Counted from the stretch's first letter, positions 25,681 through 34,026 are shown. The stretch is DNA of 64,000 nt from Ralstonia thomasii (GCF_958405895.1 NZ_CATZAR010000012.1); one strand, 5' to 3'. The notes: generated by a model not told the origin, from the letters alone. Numbers and translations are program-made.

Positions 25681-26232
25681 ATGGCCCTGAGTCTTGACGA
25701 CATCCGCACGCTGTTCGATCGCCACGGCAGCATTGCCTACAGTGGCGAGCCCGTCACCCAACTCGAACATGCGTTGCAGACGGCGGCGCTGGCGGAGGCG
25801 GCCGGCGCGTCGGATGCGCTGATCACGGCGGCGTTGCTGCACGACCTCGGTCATTTGCTGAACCTGCAAGGTGAGACCCCCACCGCGCACGGCATCGACG
25901 ATCAGCACCAGTACGTTGCGCTGCCATTTCTGCGCGCCACGTTTCCGGACGCCGTGCTGGAGCCGATCCGCCTGCACGTGGATGCCAAGCGCTGCCTGTG
26001 CGCGATGGACGCGCATTACTACGCACGCCTATCAGCGGATTCGGTACGCAGCCTGGCGCTGCAGGGCGGCGTGTTTTCGACACACGAGGCCGAGGCCTTC
26101 ATGCAGCGTCCATACGCTGCCGATGCGCTGCAATTGCGCCAGTGGGATGACCTCGCCAAGGTGGCGGGGCAGCGCACGCCTGACCTTGCGCACTTCCTGG
26201 CGATGGCCGCGCGGGTTTCAGCGGCAGCCTAG
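25681..26232 (+). CDS. HD-domain mixed-valent diiron oxygenase, PhnZ-like
   Basis: 183 residues from ATG 25681 (open frame to 25606). The HD core shows EHALQTAALAE and ALLHDLGHLL, followed by DDQHQYVA and LHVDAKRC. These supply the histidine, aspartate and lysine residues known in PhnZ, the oxygenase that cleaves 1-hydroxy-2-aminoethylphosphonate. The PhnZ lid pair Tyr-x-x-Glu is also present (YSGE, Tyr20 and Glu23) at matching spacing. No PhnY or phosphonate transporter gene is in the window, so the substrate could be a phosphonate or another molecule. Convergent with the next gene, overlapping by 15 bp. Confidence 0.82.
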   Translation: MALSLDDIRTLFDRHGSIAYSGEPVTQLEHALQTAALAEAAGASDALITAALLHDLGHLLNLQGETPTAHGIDDQHQYVALPFLRATFPDAVLEPIRLHVDAKRCLCAMDAHYYARLSADSVRSLALQGGVFSTHEAEAFMQRPYAADALQLRQWDDLAKVAGQRTPDLAHFLAMAARVSAAA

Positions 26233-27174
26233 ACTGCGTAACGTCGCGCCCACGGCTTCGTCCCACGGCGTGTGCGGTTCGGCGCCGAGTGCCTGCACGA
26301 GCTTGGCATTGTCCATGCGCACCGGGTGCTGCCACAGATAACGCATCTCGCGCATCTCGCGCAGCATCTCCGAGAACGGTGTCAGCGCGGGCATCAGCCA
26401 CCACGGGAATGCGCGCGTCTTGACGGGGTGGCCCACCGCGCGGCCAATCGATGCGACCATCTGCGTGCCATCGGCATCCCAGTGGCCGCGCATGTGATAG
26501 ACGGCGAAGTCCGGCAGACGGTCGCCTTGCTCGACAAGACGCAACATCGTTTCGGCCACATCGGGCAAATACGCCCATTGATGACCGATGCCGGCGGCGC
26601 CCGGATGCGTAACGGTGCGGACAGGCTTGCCCGGCTTGACCAGCGCGCCGGCAAACCAGGTGTTGCTGGTTTGCGGCCCGAAGAAATCGCCGGCGCGCAC
26701 GATCAGGCTGCGCACACCGTCGGCGCTGGCGGCCTGCATGCGGCGCTCCAGCTCCGCGCGGATCTTGCCCTTGCGCGTGAGCGGTGCCTGCGGGGTGGTT
26801 TCGCGCAGCACGGGAAACGTGTCCGGCGCGAAGTTGTACACCGTGCCCGGCAGCACGATGCGCGCACCCGAGGCGCGGGCGGCGGCGATGGTGTTGTCGA
26901 TCATCGGCAGCACCAGGCCGGCCCAGTTCTGGTAGCCCGGCGGGTTGACGGCGTGGATGATCAGCTCCGCGCCTTGCGCCGCGCCGACCACGTCTTCGCG
27001 CACCATCGCGTCGCCGCGAATCCACTCGAATGCGGTGTTGCGGTTCGTCAGCGCGACCGGATTGCGCTGCAGCGCCCGCACATGCCAGCCACGTGCCACC
27101 AGCCGACGTGCCACTTCGCCGCCAATGCCGCCAGTGGCGCCCAGTACCAATGCGATGCGTTTTACCTGTTCCAT
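26218..27174 (-). CDS. NAD(P)-dependent epimerase/reductase-like protein (extended SDR)
   Basis: 318 residues. N-terminal nucleotide motif LVLGATGGIGGEVARRL, then the GDAMVREDVVGAAQGAELIIHAVNPP segment typical of atypical extended SDR proteins of the NAD-dependent epimerase group. The usual YxxxK catalytic pair is not obvious, so it may act as a reductase or redox sensor. It is divergent from a LysR regulator 105 bp away, which is its probable regulator. Confidence 0.85.
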   Translation of the reverse strand: MEQVKRIALVLGATGGIGGEVARRLVARGWHVRALQRNPVALTNRNTAFEWIRGDAMVREDVVGAAQGAELIIHAVNPPGYQNWAGLVLPMIDNTIAAARASGARIVLPGTVYNFAPDTFPVLRETTPQAPLTRKGKIRAELERRMQAASADGVRSLIVRAGDFFGPQTSNTWFAGALVKPGKPVRTVTHPGAAGIGHQWAYLPDVAETMLRLVEQGDRLPDFAVYHMRGHWDADGTQMVASIGRAVGHPVKTRAFPWWLMPALTPFSEMLREMREMRYLWQHPVRMDNAKLVQALGAEPHTPWDEAVGATLRSLGCR

Positions 27175-27279
27175 GATCGTGCTCCTGATGTGAGAGAGAG
27201 CGTTGCGATGGAGGCATTCTGGGCGCAGCTATGCTTCAATGGAATTGTTGATATCAAGCGTACAGCTATACAAATTTGT

Positions 27280-28176
27280 ATGAGCGGATCAGAACCGGGT
27301 TGGGAGTTGTATCGGACGTTTCTTGCCGTCGTGCGAGAAGGATCGCTGTCGGGCGCCGCCCGCGCGTTGGGGCTGACGCAGCCGACCGTGGGGCGACATG
27401 TCGATGCGCTCGAACGGGCGCTGGGCATGTCGCTCTTCCTCCGAACGCAGCAAGGGCTGAGCCCCACAGAAGCGGCGCTATCGCTGCGGCCGTTTGCGGA
27501 ATCGCTCGAAGCCACGAGCGCCGCCTTGCTGCGCGCCGCTTCCAGCCAGGGCGAGGGCGTGCGCGGCACCGTGCGCATCACTGCCAGCGAGGTGGTGGCG
27601 GTGGAAGTGTTGCCGCCCATCCTCGCCGACCTGCACGCCGCCTATCCGGAGCTGACGCTCGAACTGGTGCCCTCCAACCGGATGGAAGACCTGCTGCGCC
27701 GCGAGGCGGATATCGCCGTGCGCATGCAGCCACCGAGCCAGGGCGTGCTCGTCGCGCGGCACATCGGCGCGATCGAGCTGGGGATATTTGCCCACCGGCG
27801 CTATCTGGCGCAGCGCGGCACGCCAAGCACGGTGGAAGAACTCGCGGCCCACACCTTGATCGGCTACGACAAAGAGAACGCGTTCCTGCGCAGCATGCGA
27901 GCGCAACTGCCGTGGGTTCAACGCAACCGCTTCGCACTGCGCACCGACAGTGACCTGGCTGCGATTGCCGCGCTGCGTGCGGGCTTTGGCATCGGCTTCT
28001 GCCAGATCGGGCTGGTGCGGAACAACGCAGATCTGGTTCGGCTGTTCGGCGATCAGATTTCCATCACGCTCGACACCTGGCTCGCCATGCACGAAGACCT
28101 GCGTGACAGCCCGCGCTGCCGCGTGGTGTTTGATGCGCTGGCGACGGGGCTGCTGCGTTACATCAACGGCGATTGA
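27280..28176 (+). CDS. LysR-family transcriptional regulator
   Basis: 298 residues from ATG 27280. A much longer open frame begins at 26272 but runs antisense through the neighbouring gene and is not coding. N-terminal helix-turn-helix: FLAVVREGSLSGAARALGLTQ and HVDALERALGMSLFLR; then the substrate-binding domain (VRGTVRITASEVVAVEVLPP onward). Divergent from the SDR gene at 26218-27174, the standard LysR arrangement, so it most likely controls that gene. Inducer unknown. Confidence 0.92.
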   Translation: MSGSEPGWELYRTFLAVVREGSLSGAARALGLTQPTVGRHVDALERALGMSLFLRTQQGLSPTEAALSLRPFAESLEATSAALLRAASSQGEGVRGTVRITASEVVAVEVLPPILADLHAAYPELTLELVPSNRMEDLLRREADIAVRMQPPSQGVLVARHIGAIELGIFAHRRYLAQRGTPSTVEELAAHTLIGYDKENAFLRSMRAQLPWVQRNRFALRTDSDLAAIAALRAGFGIGFCQIGLVRNNADLVRLFGDQISITLDTWLAMHEDLRDSPRCRVVFDALATGLLRYINGD

Positions 28177-28188
28177 TCGATCGCGTTG

Positions 28189-28404
28189 TCAGCGGCCCTG
28201 GCGCAGTGGGTCGAGCAGGCCCTTCAGGCCGTTGTGATCCAGCTCCTGCATCAGCGCCAGCAGTCGGCCGATCTGCCCCGGCGGAAACCCTTCGCGTGCA
28301 AACCAGTTGAGGTAATGACCCGGCAGGTCGGCAATCAGGCGGCCCTTGTATTTGCCAAAGGGCATCTGCGTGGTGACGAGGCGGTGGAGGTCTTCGGGGT
28401 TCAT
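28189..28404 (-). CDS. DUF3820 family small protein
   Basis: 71 residues from the ATG at 28402-28404 (complement); a longer frame reaches 28671 through the LysR remnant and is not used. The family core MPFGKYKGRLIADLPGHYLNWF is present. DUF3820 proteins are small, widespread in proteobacteria, and linked in one structural study to a quorum-sensing-regulated factor, but their activity is unknown. The start lies 5 bp after the stop codon of the LysR remnant, so the gene may have been downstream of that regulator. Confidence 0.82.
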   Translation of the reverse strand: MNPEDLHRLVTTQMPFGKYKGRLIADLPGHYLNWFAREGFPPGQIGRLLALMQELDHNGLKGLLDPLRQGR

Positions 28405-28409
28405 GGGCG

Positions 28410-28658
28410 CTATTGTGCCGCCGATGCGGGGACGAACGTGGGCACCTGCGCCAGCAAATGCTCCACAAAACCGGAGAGCTTCGGTAGCGGCCGCCGGTCC
28501 TGCCGATACACGACATGAATCGGCCGCGGCCCGGGCGCATACGCTTGCAGCACGCGTACGAGTCGGCCGCTTGCCAGGTCTTCGGCGACGAGCACTTCGG
28601 GCTGCAGCAGCAGGCCGGCACCGGTCAGCGCTGCCGCGCGCAAGCCATGGCCGTCGTA
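28410..28658 (-). pseudogene. LysR-family regulator remnant, C-terminal third only
   Basis: The minus-strand frame ending at 28410 encodes the closing part of a LysR effector domain: DGHGLRAAALTGAGLLLQP, LASGRLVRVLQAYAPGPRPI and KLSGFVEHLLAQVP (about 82 residues). The DNA-binding half and most of the effector domain are absent. At about 28660 homology stops and the 5' region of a short-chain dehydrogenase on the other strand begins. A deletion removing the regulator's front and the divergent promoter region is the simplest explanation. Confidence 0.75.
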
Positions 28659-28694
28659 GGCGCCATTCCAACCGGATTTGCGAGGGAGCAAGAC

Positions 28695-29300
28695 AGGAAG
28701 ATCGTCGTGATTGGTGCCAGCGGCACGCTGGGCCGCGCCGTGGTGGCGGAACTGGAGCAGGGCGGTGCGCACGAAATCATCCGCGTCGGCCGCACGCAGG
28801 GTGAGCATCAGGTCGACATCACCAATGCCGACAGCGTGGCCGCACTGTTCGACAAGGTTGGCCGCGTTGATGCGATCGTCTCCACCGCCGGCAACCTGTT
28901 CTTCGGGCCGCTGACAAAGATGACGGCCGCGGATTTCACCGTTGGCCTGCAGGACAAGCTGCTCGGTCAGGTGCGCCTGGCGCTCGTCGGCCAGCATTAT
29001 CTGAACGACGGCGGCTCGATCACGCTGACGACCGGTATCGTGGGGCAGGAGCCTGTTGCACAAGGCGCCAACGCGAGCGCCGTCAACGCGGGCGTGGAGG
29101 GTTTTGTGCGCGCCGCCGCGTGCGAACTGCCGCGCGGCATCCGCATGAACGCGGTGAGCCCGACGGTGCTGACCGAATCGATGGAGGCGTATGGCGCGTT
29201 CTTTCCGGGCTTCTAGCCTGTGCCGGCAGCGCGTGCGGCGCTGGCGTACCGACGCAGCGTGGAGGGCGTGCAGAGCGGCCGGGTGTATCGCGTAGGCTGA
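28695..29300 (+). pseudogene. Broken short-chain dehydrogenase (lost start codon, internal amber stop)
   Basis: The frame encodes a compact SDR: KIVVIGASGTLGRAVVAEL (nucleotide motif), IVSTAGNLFFGPLTKM, ITLTTGIVGQEP and AVNAGVEGFVRAAACELPRG. Two lesions are visible. The codon before KIVV, correctly spaced after the ribosome binding site GAGGGAG, is AGG (28695-28697) instead of the expected ATG. TAG at 29214-29216 interrupts a frame that continues with good SDR C-terminal sequence (PVPAARAALAYRRSVEGVQS) to TGA at 29298-29300. Translation from an in-frame ATG at 28648 could still give a shortened, extended-N protein. Confidence 0.75.
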
Positions 29301-29461
29301 ATCTGCCCAGATCGTGAACACGTTAAGGTTTGGGGTATCTCCCCCCTTGCTCGCGTGGCGTGACTCCTTCTAGACTCGTTCATCCCCGACCCAGCGGTCG
29401 GCCAAATCGCAGATCCAGGGCGGGCGCAGACCCGCTTCGCATATCTCAGGAGACGGACGGC

Positions 29462-30610
29462 ATGAAGGTTTCGCGCGCATCCCGCATTGCACTCGCCGCG
29501 ACGGCACTGTTGGCAGGTACGGCGTTCGCCCAGGTGAAGGTCGGCATCACGGTGTCTGCCACGGGGCCGGCCGCTTCCCTAGGCATTCCGGAAAAGAACA
29601 CCGTCGCGCTGCTCCCCAAGGAAATCGCCGGCAAGAAAATCGAGTACATCGTGCTCGACGATGCGTCTGACACGACCACGGCCGTCAAGAACACGCGCAA
29701 GTTGATCACCGAAGACAAGGTCGACCTGGTGATCGGTTCGACCGTCACGCCGAACTCGCTGGCGATGGTGGATGTGGTGGCCGAGAACGAAACGCCAATG
29801 ATCACCTTGGCCGCATCAGCGCGGATCATCGAGCCGATGGACGCCAAGCGGGCGTGGGTCTTCAAGACGCCGCAAAACGATTCCCACATGGCGACCGCCA
29901 TTGCCGAGCACATGGCCAACCACGGCGTGAAGACGGTCGCGCTGATCGGTTTTGCCGATGCCTATGGCGATTCGTGGGCGCAGGAGTTCGACAAGGTGGC
30001 TGCATTGCGCAAGCTGAAGGTCGTCGCCAATGAGCGCTTTGCTCGGACCGATACGTCGGTGACGGGGCAGGTGCTGAAGATCATGTCAGCCAATCCGGAT
30101 GCGGTGCTGATCGCAGGCTCGGGTACGCCGGCCGCGTTGCCGGAACGGGCGCTCAAGGAGCGCGGCTACAAGGGCAAGCTGTATCAGACGCACGGCGTGG
30201 CGAACGCCGACTTCCTGCGTGTGTGTGGCAAGGACTGCGAAGGCACGTACCTGCCCGCGGGCCCGATCCTGGTTGCCGAGCAACTGCCGGACAGCAATCT
30301 GGTAAAGAAGCCGGCGCTGGCGTACAAGACTGCATATGAGAAGGCCTACGGCGGGCAGGTTTCCACCTTCGGTGGCCACATGTGGGATGCCGGTTTGTTG
30401 TTCACGCAGGCGATGCCCGAAGCGCTGAAGAAGGGGCAACCCGGCACGCCGGCGTTCCGCAAGGGGCTGCGCGATGCGATGGAGACGACGACCAACCTGG
30501 CCATCTCGCACGGCGTGATGAATATGAATGCGAAGGATCACCTCGGGCTGGATCAGCGGGCGCGGGTGATGGTGGAGATCAAGGACGGGAAGTGGAAGCT
30601 GCAGAATTAA
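29462..30610 (+). CDS. Branched-chain amino acid-type ABC transporter binding protein (stand-alone)
   Basis: 382 residues from ATG 29462, preceded by CAGGAG. Signal peptide ending at about FAQ (residue 23), then a type I periplasmic binding fold (VKVGITVSATGPAASLGIPE; VDLVIGSTVTPNSLAMVDV; THGVANADFLRVCGKDCEG). Distinct in sequence from the LivK at 20147. No ATPase or permease is adjacent, so it probably serves a transporter encoded elsewhere, or the liv system in this window. It is followed by a strong terminator and flanked on both sides by LysR remnants. Confidence 0.92.
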   Translation: MKVSRASRIALAATALLAGTAFAQVKVGITVSATGPAASLGIPEKNTVALLPKEIAGKKIEYIVLDDASDTTTAVKNTRKLITEDKVDLVIGSTVTPNSLAMVDVVAENETPMITLAASARIIEPMDAKRAWVFKTPQNDSHMATAIAEHMANHGVKTVALIGFADAYGDSWAQEFDKVAALRKLKVVANERFARTDTSVTGQVLKIMSANPDAVLIAGSGTPAALPERALKERGYKGKLYQTHGVANADFLRVCGKDCEGTYLPAGPILVAEQLPDSNLVKKPALAYKTAYEKAYGGQVSTFGGHMWDAGLLFTQAMPEALKKGQPGTPAFRKGLRDAMETTTNLAISHGVMNMNAKDHLGLDQRARVMVEIKDGKWKLQN

Positions 30611-30633
30611 TGACGTAGCCCACGTCATTGCCC

Positions 30634-30672
30634 AAAGCAAAACGCACGGTTCGCGCCGTGCGTTTTGCTTTT
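30634..30672 (+). terminator. Strong rho-independent terminator after the stand-alone binding protein
   Basis: A perfect 16-bp stem AAAGCAAAACGCACGG (30634-30649) / CCGTGCGTTTTGCTTT (30656-30671) with the 6-nt loop TTCGCG lies 24 bp after the stop codon. The T-rich right arm provides the release tract. Confidence 0.92.
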
Positions 30673-30737
30673 GGGGCTCAAGTGCTGGCGAGGCTTTTCG
30701 GTACTGGCGATGCCGCGGTTGTGGGCAGCGCCGCGAC

Positions 30738-31186
30738 ATGGTCGGCGTGCCGATTGGACCGGCGCGCCGTATCGCGGTGGTGGGCAGCGCAGGCTATTTG
30801 CAAGCGTATGGCACTCCTGAATCGCTGGACGCACTGCGCGGGCATCGGTGCATCCGATATCGCTTTCCGAGTAGCGGCGCCTTGTATGACTGGGCGTTTG
30901 TCGAACCCCGCGGTGGTGCCATTCAGTCGGCCGATGTGACGGGGGCTTCATCGCCAATGATGTGCTGGCGATGGTCGAGGCGGCGAAGCAGGGCATGGGC
31001 TTGGCGCACGTGTTGGAAGACCTCGTTACCGAGCATGTGGCGGCCGGCCGCCTGGTTCGAGTGCTCGAGCCGTGGTGTCCGCCGATGTATCGCTTTCATC
31101 TCTATTTCCCAGGCACGCCTCGGATGCCGGGCAAGCTGCGCGTCTTCATCGACTTTCTGCGGACGCACTCGGGTCACGATGCCTGA
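30738..31186 (+). pseudogene. LysR-family regulator remnant with frameshift
   Basis: Frame one from about 30723 encodes DMVGVPIGPARRIAVVGSAG and RCIRYRFPSSGALYDW, central parts of a LysR effector domain. At the G-run 30941-30945 homology jumps to a second frame: GFIANDVLAMVEAAKQGMGL to the end at 31186 (FIDFLRTHSGHDA). One missing G would join them. The N-terminal DNA-binding half is absent; upstream lies the terminator of the preceding gene. This is a truncated and frameshifted pseudogene; a read error could explain the frameshift but not the missing front. Confidence 0.78.
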
Positions 31187-31202
31187 AGGCCAACCCTCGG
31201 TG

Positions 31203-31218
31203 TGTTTCACGTGAAACA
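31203..31218. other. parS: parS centromere site 1
   Basis: Perfect 16-bp palindrome TGTTTCACGTGAAACA, extended to 20 bp of dyad symmetry (31201-31220). It is identical to the widely conserved chromosomal ParB-binding site. Lies 153 bp upstream of mnmG and 2.8 kb from parA. Confidence 0.96.
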
Positions 31219-31242
31219 CAAGCCTGCCCGACAAGCGGTGCA

Positions 31243-31258
31243 TGTTTCACGTGAAACA
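31243..31258. other. parS: parS centromere site 2
   Basis: Second perfect copy of TGTTTCACGTGAAACA, 40 bp centre-to-centre from the first (close to four helical turns). It also lies upstream of the mnmG promoter region. Confidence 0.96.
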
Positions 31259-31321
31259 CGAAAAGCGGGGGAATTTCGTCTCGATTACCGCATCGTCGAA
31301 CTGTGGTGTAGCTGCGCGACT

Positions 31322-31327
31322 TATAAT
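31322..31327 (+). promoter_or_regulatory. Possible -10 element for mnmG
   Basis: TATAAT, a perfect sigma-70 -10 box, 45 bp before the mnmG start and downstream of both parS copies. No convincing -35 is seen at 17-18 bp, so the call is tentative. Confidence 0.45.
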
Positions 31328-31371
31328 TCCGCTTCTCCAAATTTTCAATGCCTCCATGCGAGGAGGAAGCC

Positions 31372-33321
31372 ATGCTGTATCCAATTGAATTCGATGTGAT
31401 CGTGGTGGGCGGCGGACACGCCGGCACCGAGGCCGCCCTGGCGGCGGCGCGCATGGGCTGCCAGACCCTGCTGCTGACGCACAACATCGAGACCTTGGGG
31501 CAGATGAGCTGCAATCCGTCCATCGGCGGCATCGGCAAGGGTCACCTGGTCAAGGAAGTGGATGCGCTCGGCGGCGCCATGGCCATTGCGACGGACGAGG
31601 GCGGGATCCAGTTCCGTATCCTCAATTCCAGCAAGGGCCCGGCCGTGAGGGCGACTCGCGCGCAGGCAGACCGCGTGCTGTACAAGGCGGCGATCCGTCA
31701 TCGCCTGGAAAACCAGCCGAACCTGATGCTGTTCCAGCAGGCTGTGGAAGACCTGGTGGTAGAAGGCGATCGCGTAATCGGGGCGGTGACGCAGGTTGGC
31801 GTGCAGTTCCGTGCACGTGCTGTGGTACTGACGGCCGGCACGTTCCTCGACGGCAAGATCCACGTCGGGCTAAACAACTACACCGGCGGTCGCGCGGGCG
31901 ACCCGGCTGCGGTATCGCTGTCGGCGCGTCTGAAGGAATTGAAGCTGCCGCAAGGCCGCCTCAAAACCGGCACGCCGCCGCGCATTGACGGCCGCTCCAT
32001 CGATTTTTCGGTGCTCGAAGAGCAGCCGGGTGATCTCGATCCGGTGCCGGTGTTCTCGTTCATGGGCCGCGCGGACATGCATCCGCGTCAAGTGCCGTGC
32101 TGGGTAACGCACACCAACGAGCGCACGCACGACATCATCCGCGCCGGGCTGGACCGCTCCCCCATGTACACGGGCGTGATCGAAGGGGTGGGGCCACGCT
32201 ACTGCCCTAGCATTGAAGACAAGATCCATCGCTTCGCCAGCAAGGACAGCCACCAGATCTTCCTGGAACCGGAGGGCTTGGCGACCAACGAGTTTTACCC
32301 GAACGGCGTGTCGACCAGCCTGCCGTTTGATGTGCAGCTCGACCTGATCCACTCAATGCGCGGGCTGGAGAATGCCCACATCCTGCGTCCCGGTTACGCC
32401 ATCGAGTACGACTACTTCGACCCGCGCGGCCTCAAGGCCTCGCTGGAGTCGAAGGCGATTTCCGGCCTGTTCTTCGCTGGCCAGATCAACGGGACGACCG
32501 GTTACGAAGAGGCCGCGGCGCAAGGCCTGCTGGCGGGCATCAACGCCGGCCTGCAAGTGCAGGGCAAGGATGCCTGGACGCCGCGCCGCGACCAGGCTTA
32601 TCTGGGCGTGCTCGTCGACGACCTCATCACCCGGGGCGTGACCGAGCCGTATCGCATGTTCACCAGCCGGGCCGAGTTCCGCCTCAGCCTGCGGGAAGAC
32701 AACGCCGACATGCGCTTGACCGAAGTCGGCCGCACGCTGGGCGTGGTCGACGACGCTCGCTGGGATGCCTTCAACCGGAAGCGTGACGCTGTTTCACGTG
32801 AAACAGAGCGCCTCAAGTCGACTTGGGTGAATCCGGCCACGCTTCCGTTGGAAGACGCTGAGCCGGTCCTGGGCAAAGGCATTGAGCGCGAGTACGCCTT
32901 GGCCGACTTGCTGCGCCGGCCTAACGTGACGTACGAAACCCTTATGGGCATGCAGGGCGGCAAGTACGCGCTCGAATCGCCGTTGGCTGAAGACCCGTTG
33001 CTGGCCGAGCAGATCCGCGAGCAGGTCGAGATCGGCATCAAATACCACGGCTATATCGCCCGGCAAGCCGATGAAGTGGAGCGCCTCGGTGCGAACGAGA
33101 ACACCCGTCTGCCGGCCGATTTCGATTATTCGCAAGTGCGCGGTCTGTCGATCGAGGTCCAGCAGAAGCTCGCCAAGCACAAGCCCGAGACCATCGGACA
33201 GGCTTCACGTATCTCCGGCATCACGCCGGCCGCCGTGTCGCTGCTGCTCGTGCACCTCAAGAAGGGCGTGCTGCGTGGCCAAGTTGGCCCGCGCGCCAGT
33301 TCAGAAGGCGAGGCCGCTTGA
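31372..33321 (+). CDS. mnmG: tRNA uridine 5-carboxymethylaminomethyl modification enzyme MnmG
   Basis: 649 residues from ATG 31372, which has AGGAGG 5 nt upstream. FAD motif VVGGGHAGTEAALAAARMG, the MnmG signatures SCNPSIGGIGKGHLVKE and PRYCPSIEDKI, and the C-terminal helical tRNA-binding domain are present at normal length. With MnmE it modifies the wobble uridine (U34) of several tRNAs. First gene of mnmG-rsmG-parA-parB; its stop overlaps the rsmG start by 1 bp (TGATG). A perfect parS site lies inside the coding sequence at 32790-32805, encoded as AVSRET. Confidence 0.98.
   Translation: MLYPIEFDVIVVGGGHAGTEAALAAARMGCQTLLLTHNIETLGQMSCNPSIGGIGKGHLVKEVDALGGAMAIATDEGGIQFRILNSSKGPAVRATRAQADRVLYKAAIRHRLENQPNLMLFQQAVEDLVVEGDRVIGAVTQVGVQFRARAVVLTAGTFLDGKIHVGLNNYTGGRAGDPAAVSLSARLKELKLPQGRLKTGTPPRIDGRSIDFSVLEEQPGDLDPVPVFSFMGRADMHPRQVPCWVTHTNERTHDIIRAGLDRSPMYTGVIEGVGPRYCPSIEDKIHRFASKDSHQIFLEPEGLATNEFYPNGVSTSLPFDVQLDLIHSMRGLENAHILRPGYAIEYDYFDPRGLKASLESKAISGLFFAGQINGTTGYEEAAAQGLLAGINAGLQVQGKDAWTPRRDQAYLGVLVDDLITRGVTEPYRMFTSRAEFRLSLREDNADMRLTEVGRTLGVVDDARWDAFNRKRDAVSRETERLKSTWVNPATLPLEDAEPVLGKGIEREYALADLLRRPNVTYETLMGMQGGKYALESPLAEDPLLAEQIREQVEIGIKYHGYIARQADEVERLGANENTRLPADFDYSQVRGLSIEVQQKLAKHKPETIGQASRISGITPAAVSLLLVHLKKGVLRGQVGPRASSEGEAA
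32790..32805. other. parS: parS centromere site 3, inside mnmG
   Basis: TGTTTCACGTGAAACA, with outer C/G extending the dyad to 18 bp. It is embedded in mnmG and read as codons for AVSRET (about residues 473-478). All 16 positions match the other two sites, so the protein accommodates the centromere sequence. Confidence 0.95.
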
Positions 33322-33989
33322 TGGCGAATGCACTGACAGACGCCCGGGCAGAGTTGGAAGCCGGCGCCCGTGCGCTTGGCTTGTCGCTGGACGACGCGCA
33401 GGTCGATCGCCTGCTGGCGTATCAAGGGCTGCTGGCCAAATGGAACCGCGTCTATAACCTGACCGCCATTCGTGATGCCGGCGACATGCTGACGCATCAC
33501 CTGCTGGATTCGCTCTCGGCCGTGTCGCGCATCGCCGGTTTGGCCCGCCGTGCCCAACCCGACGCACCGCGCGTGCTGGACGTCGGTTCGGGTGGTGGGC
33601 TGCCGGGCATTCCGCTGGCCATCGCTTTCCCAGATGTAAGCGTCACGATGGTCGACATCGTGCAGAAGAAGACCGCCTTCCTGACGCAGTGCCGCGCCGA
33701 GCTTGGCTTGGCCAATGCCCAATCGCATTGGGGCCATGTAGAAAAACTGGCCGATGCCACCGGCTACGGCGTCATCACGTCACGCGCGTTTGCCGAGTTG
33801 GTCGATTTCGTGAATCTGGCCGGGCACCTGCTGGCGCCCGGCGGCCGCATGGTCGCCATGAAGGGCGTGCGCCCGGATGCCGAAATCGAACGCCTGCCCG
33901 CCGGCTGGACCGTCGAAGCCATCGAGCGCCTGACCGTGCCGGGGCTGCCGGCTGAGCGTCACCTGGTCATCCTCGCGCCGTCGGCGTGA
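33321..33989 (+). CDS. rsmG: 16S rRNA m7G527 methyltransferase RsmG
   Basis: 222 residues. The S-adenosylmethionine-binding motif LDVGSGGGLPGIPLAI is central, preceded by KWNRVYNLTAIRD and followed by VITSRAFAELVDF and VAMKG, all standard for RsmG (GidB). It methylates N7 of G527 in 16S rRNA; loss gives low-level streptomycin resistance. Translationally coupled to mnmG through TGATG, and followed 37 bp later by parA. Confidence 0.97.
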   Translation: MANALTDARAELEAGARALGLSLDDAQVDRLLAYQGLLAKWNRVYNLTAIRDAGDMLTHHLLDSLSAVSRIAGLARRAQPDAPRVLDVGSGGGLPGIPLAIAFPDVSVTMVDIVQKKTAFLTQCRAELGLANAQSHWGHVEKLADATGYGVITSRAFAELVDFVNLAGHLLAPGGRMVAMKGVRPDAEIERLPAGWTVEAIERLTVPGLPAERHLVILAPSA

Positions 33990-34026
33990 GCGAACGTTGT
34001 AGCGAGCCATTCACCGCAGAGGAGTC

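Noticed and set aside
26272..27279. 336-codon upstream extension of the LysR frame at 27280
   Set aside because: It runs antisense through a complete SDR gene, and the helix-turn-helix begins only after 27280.
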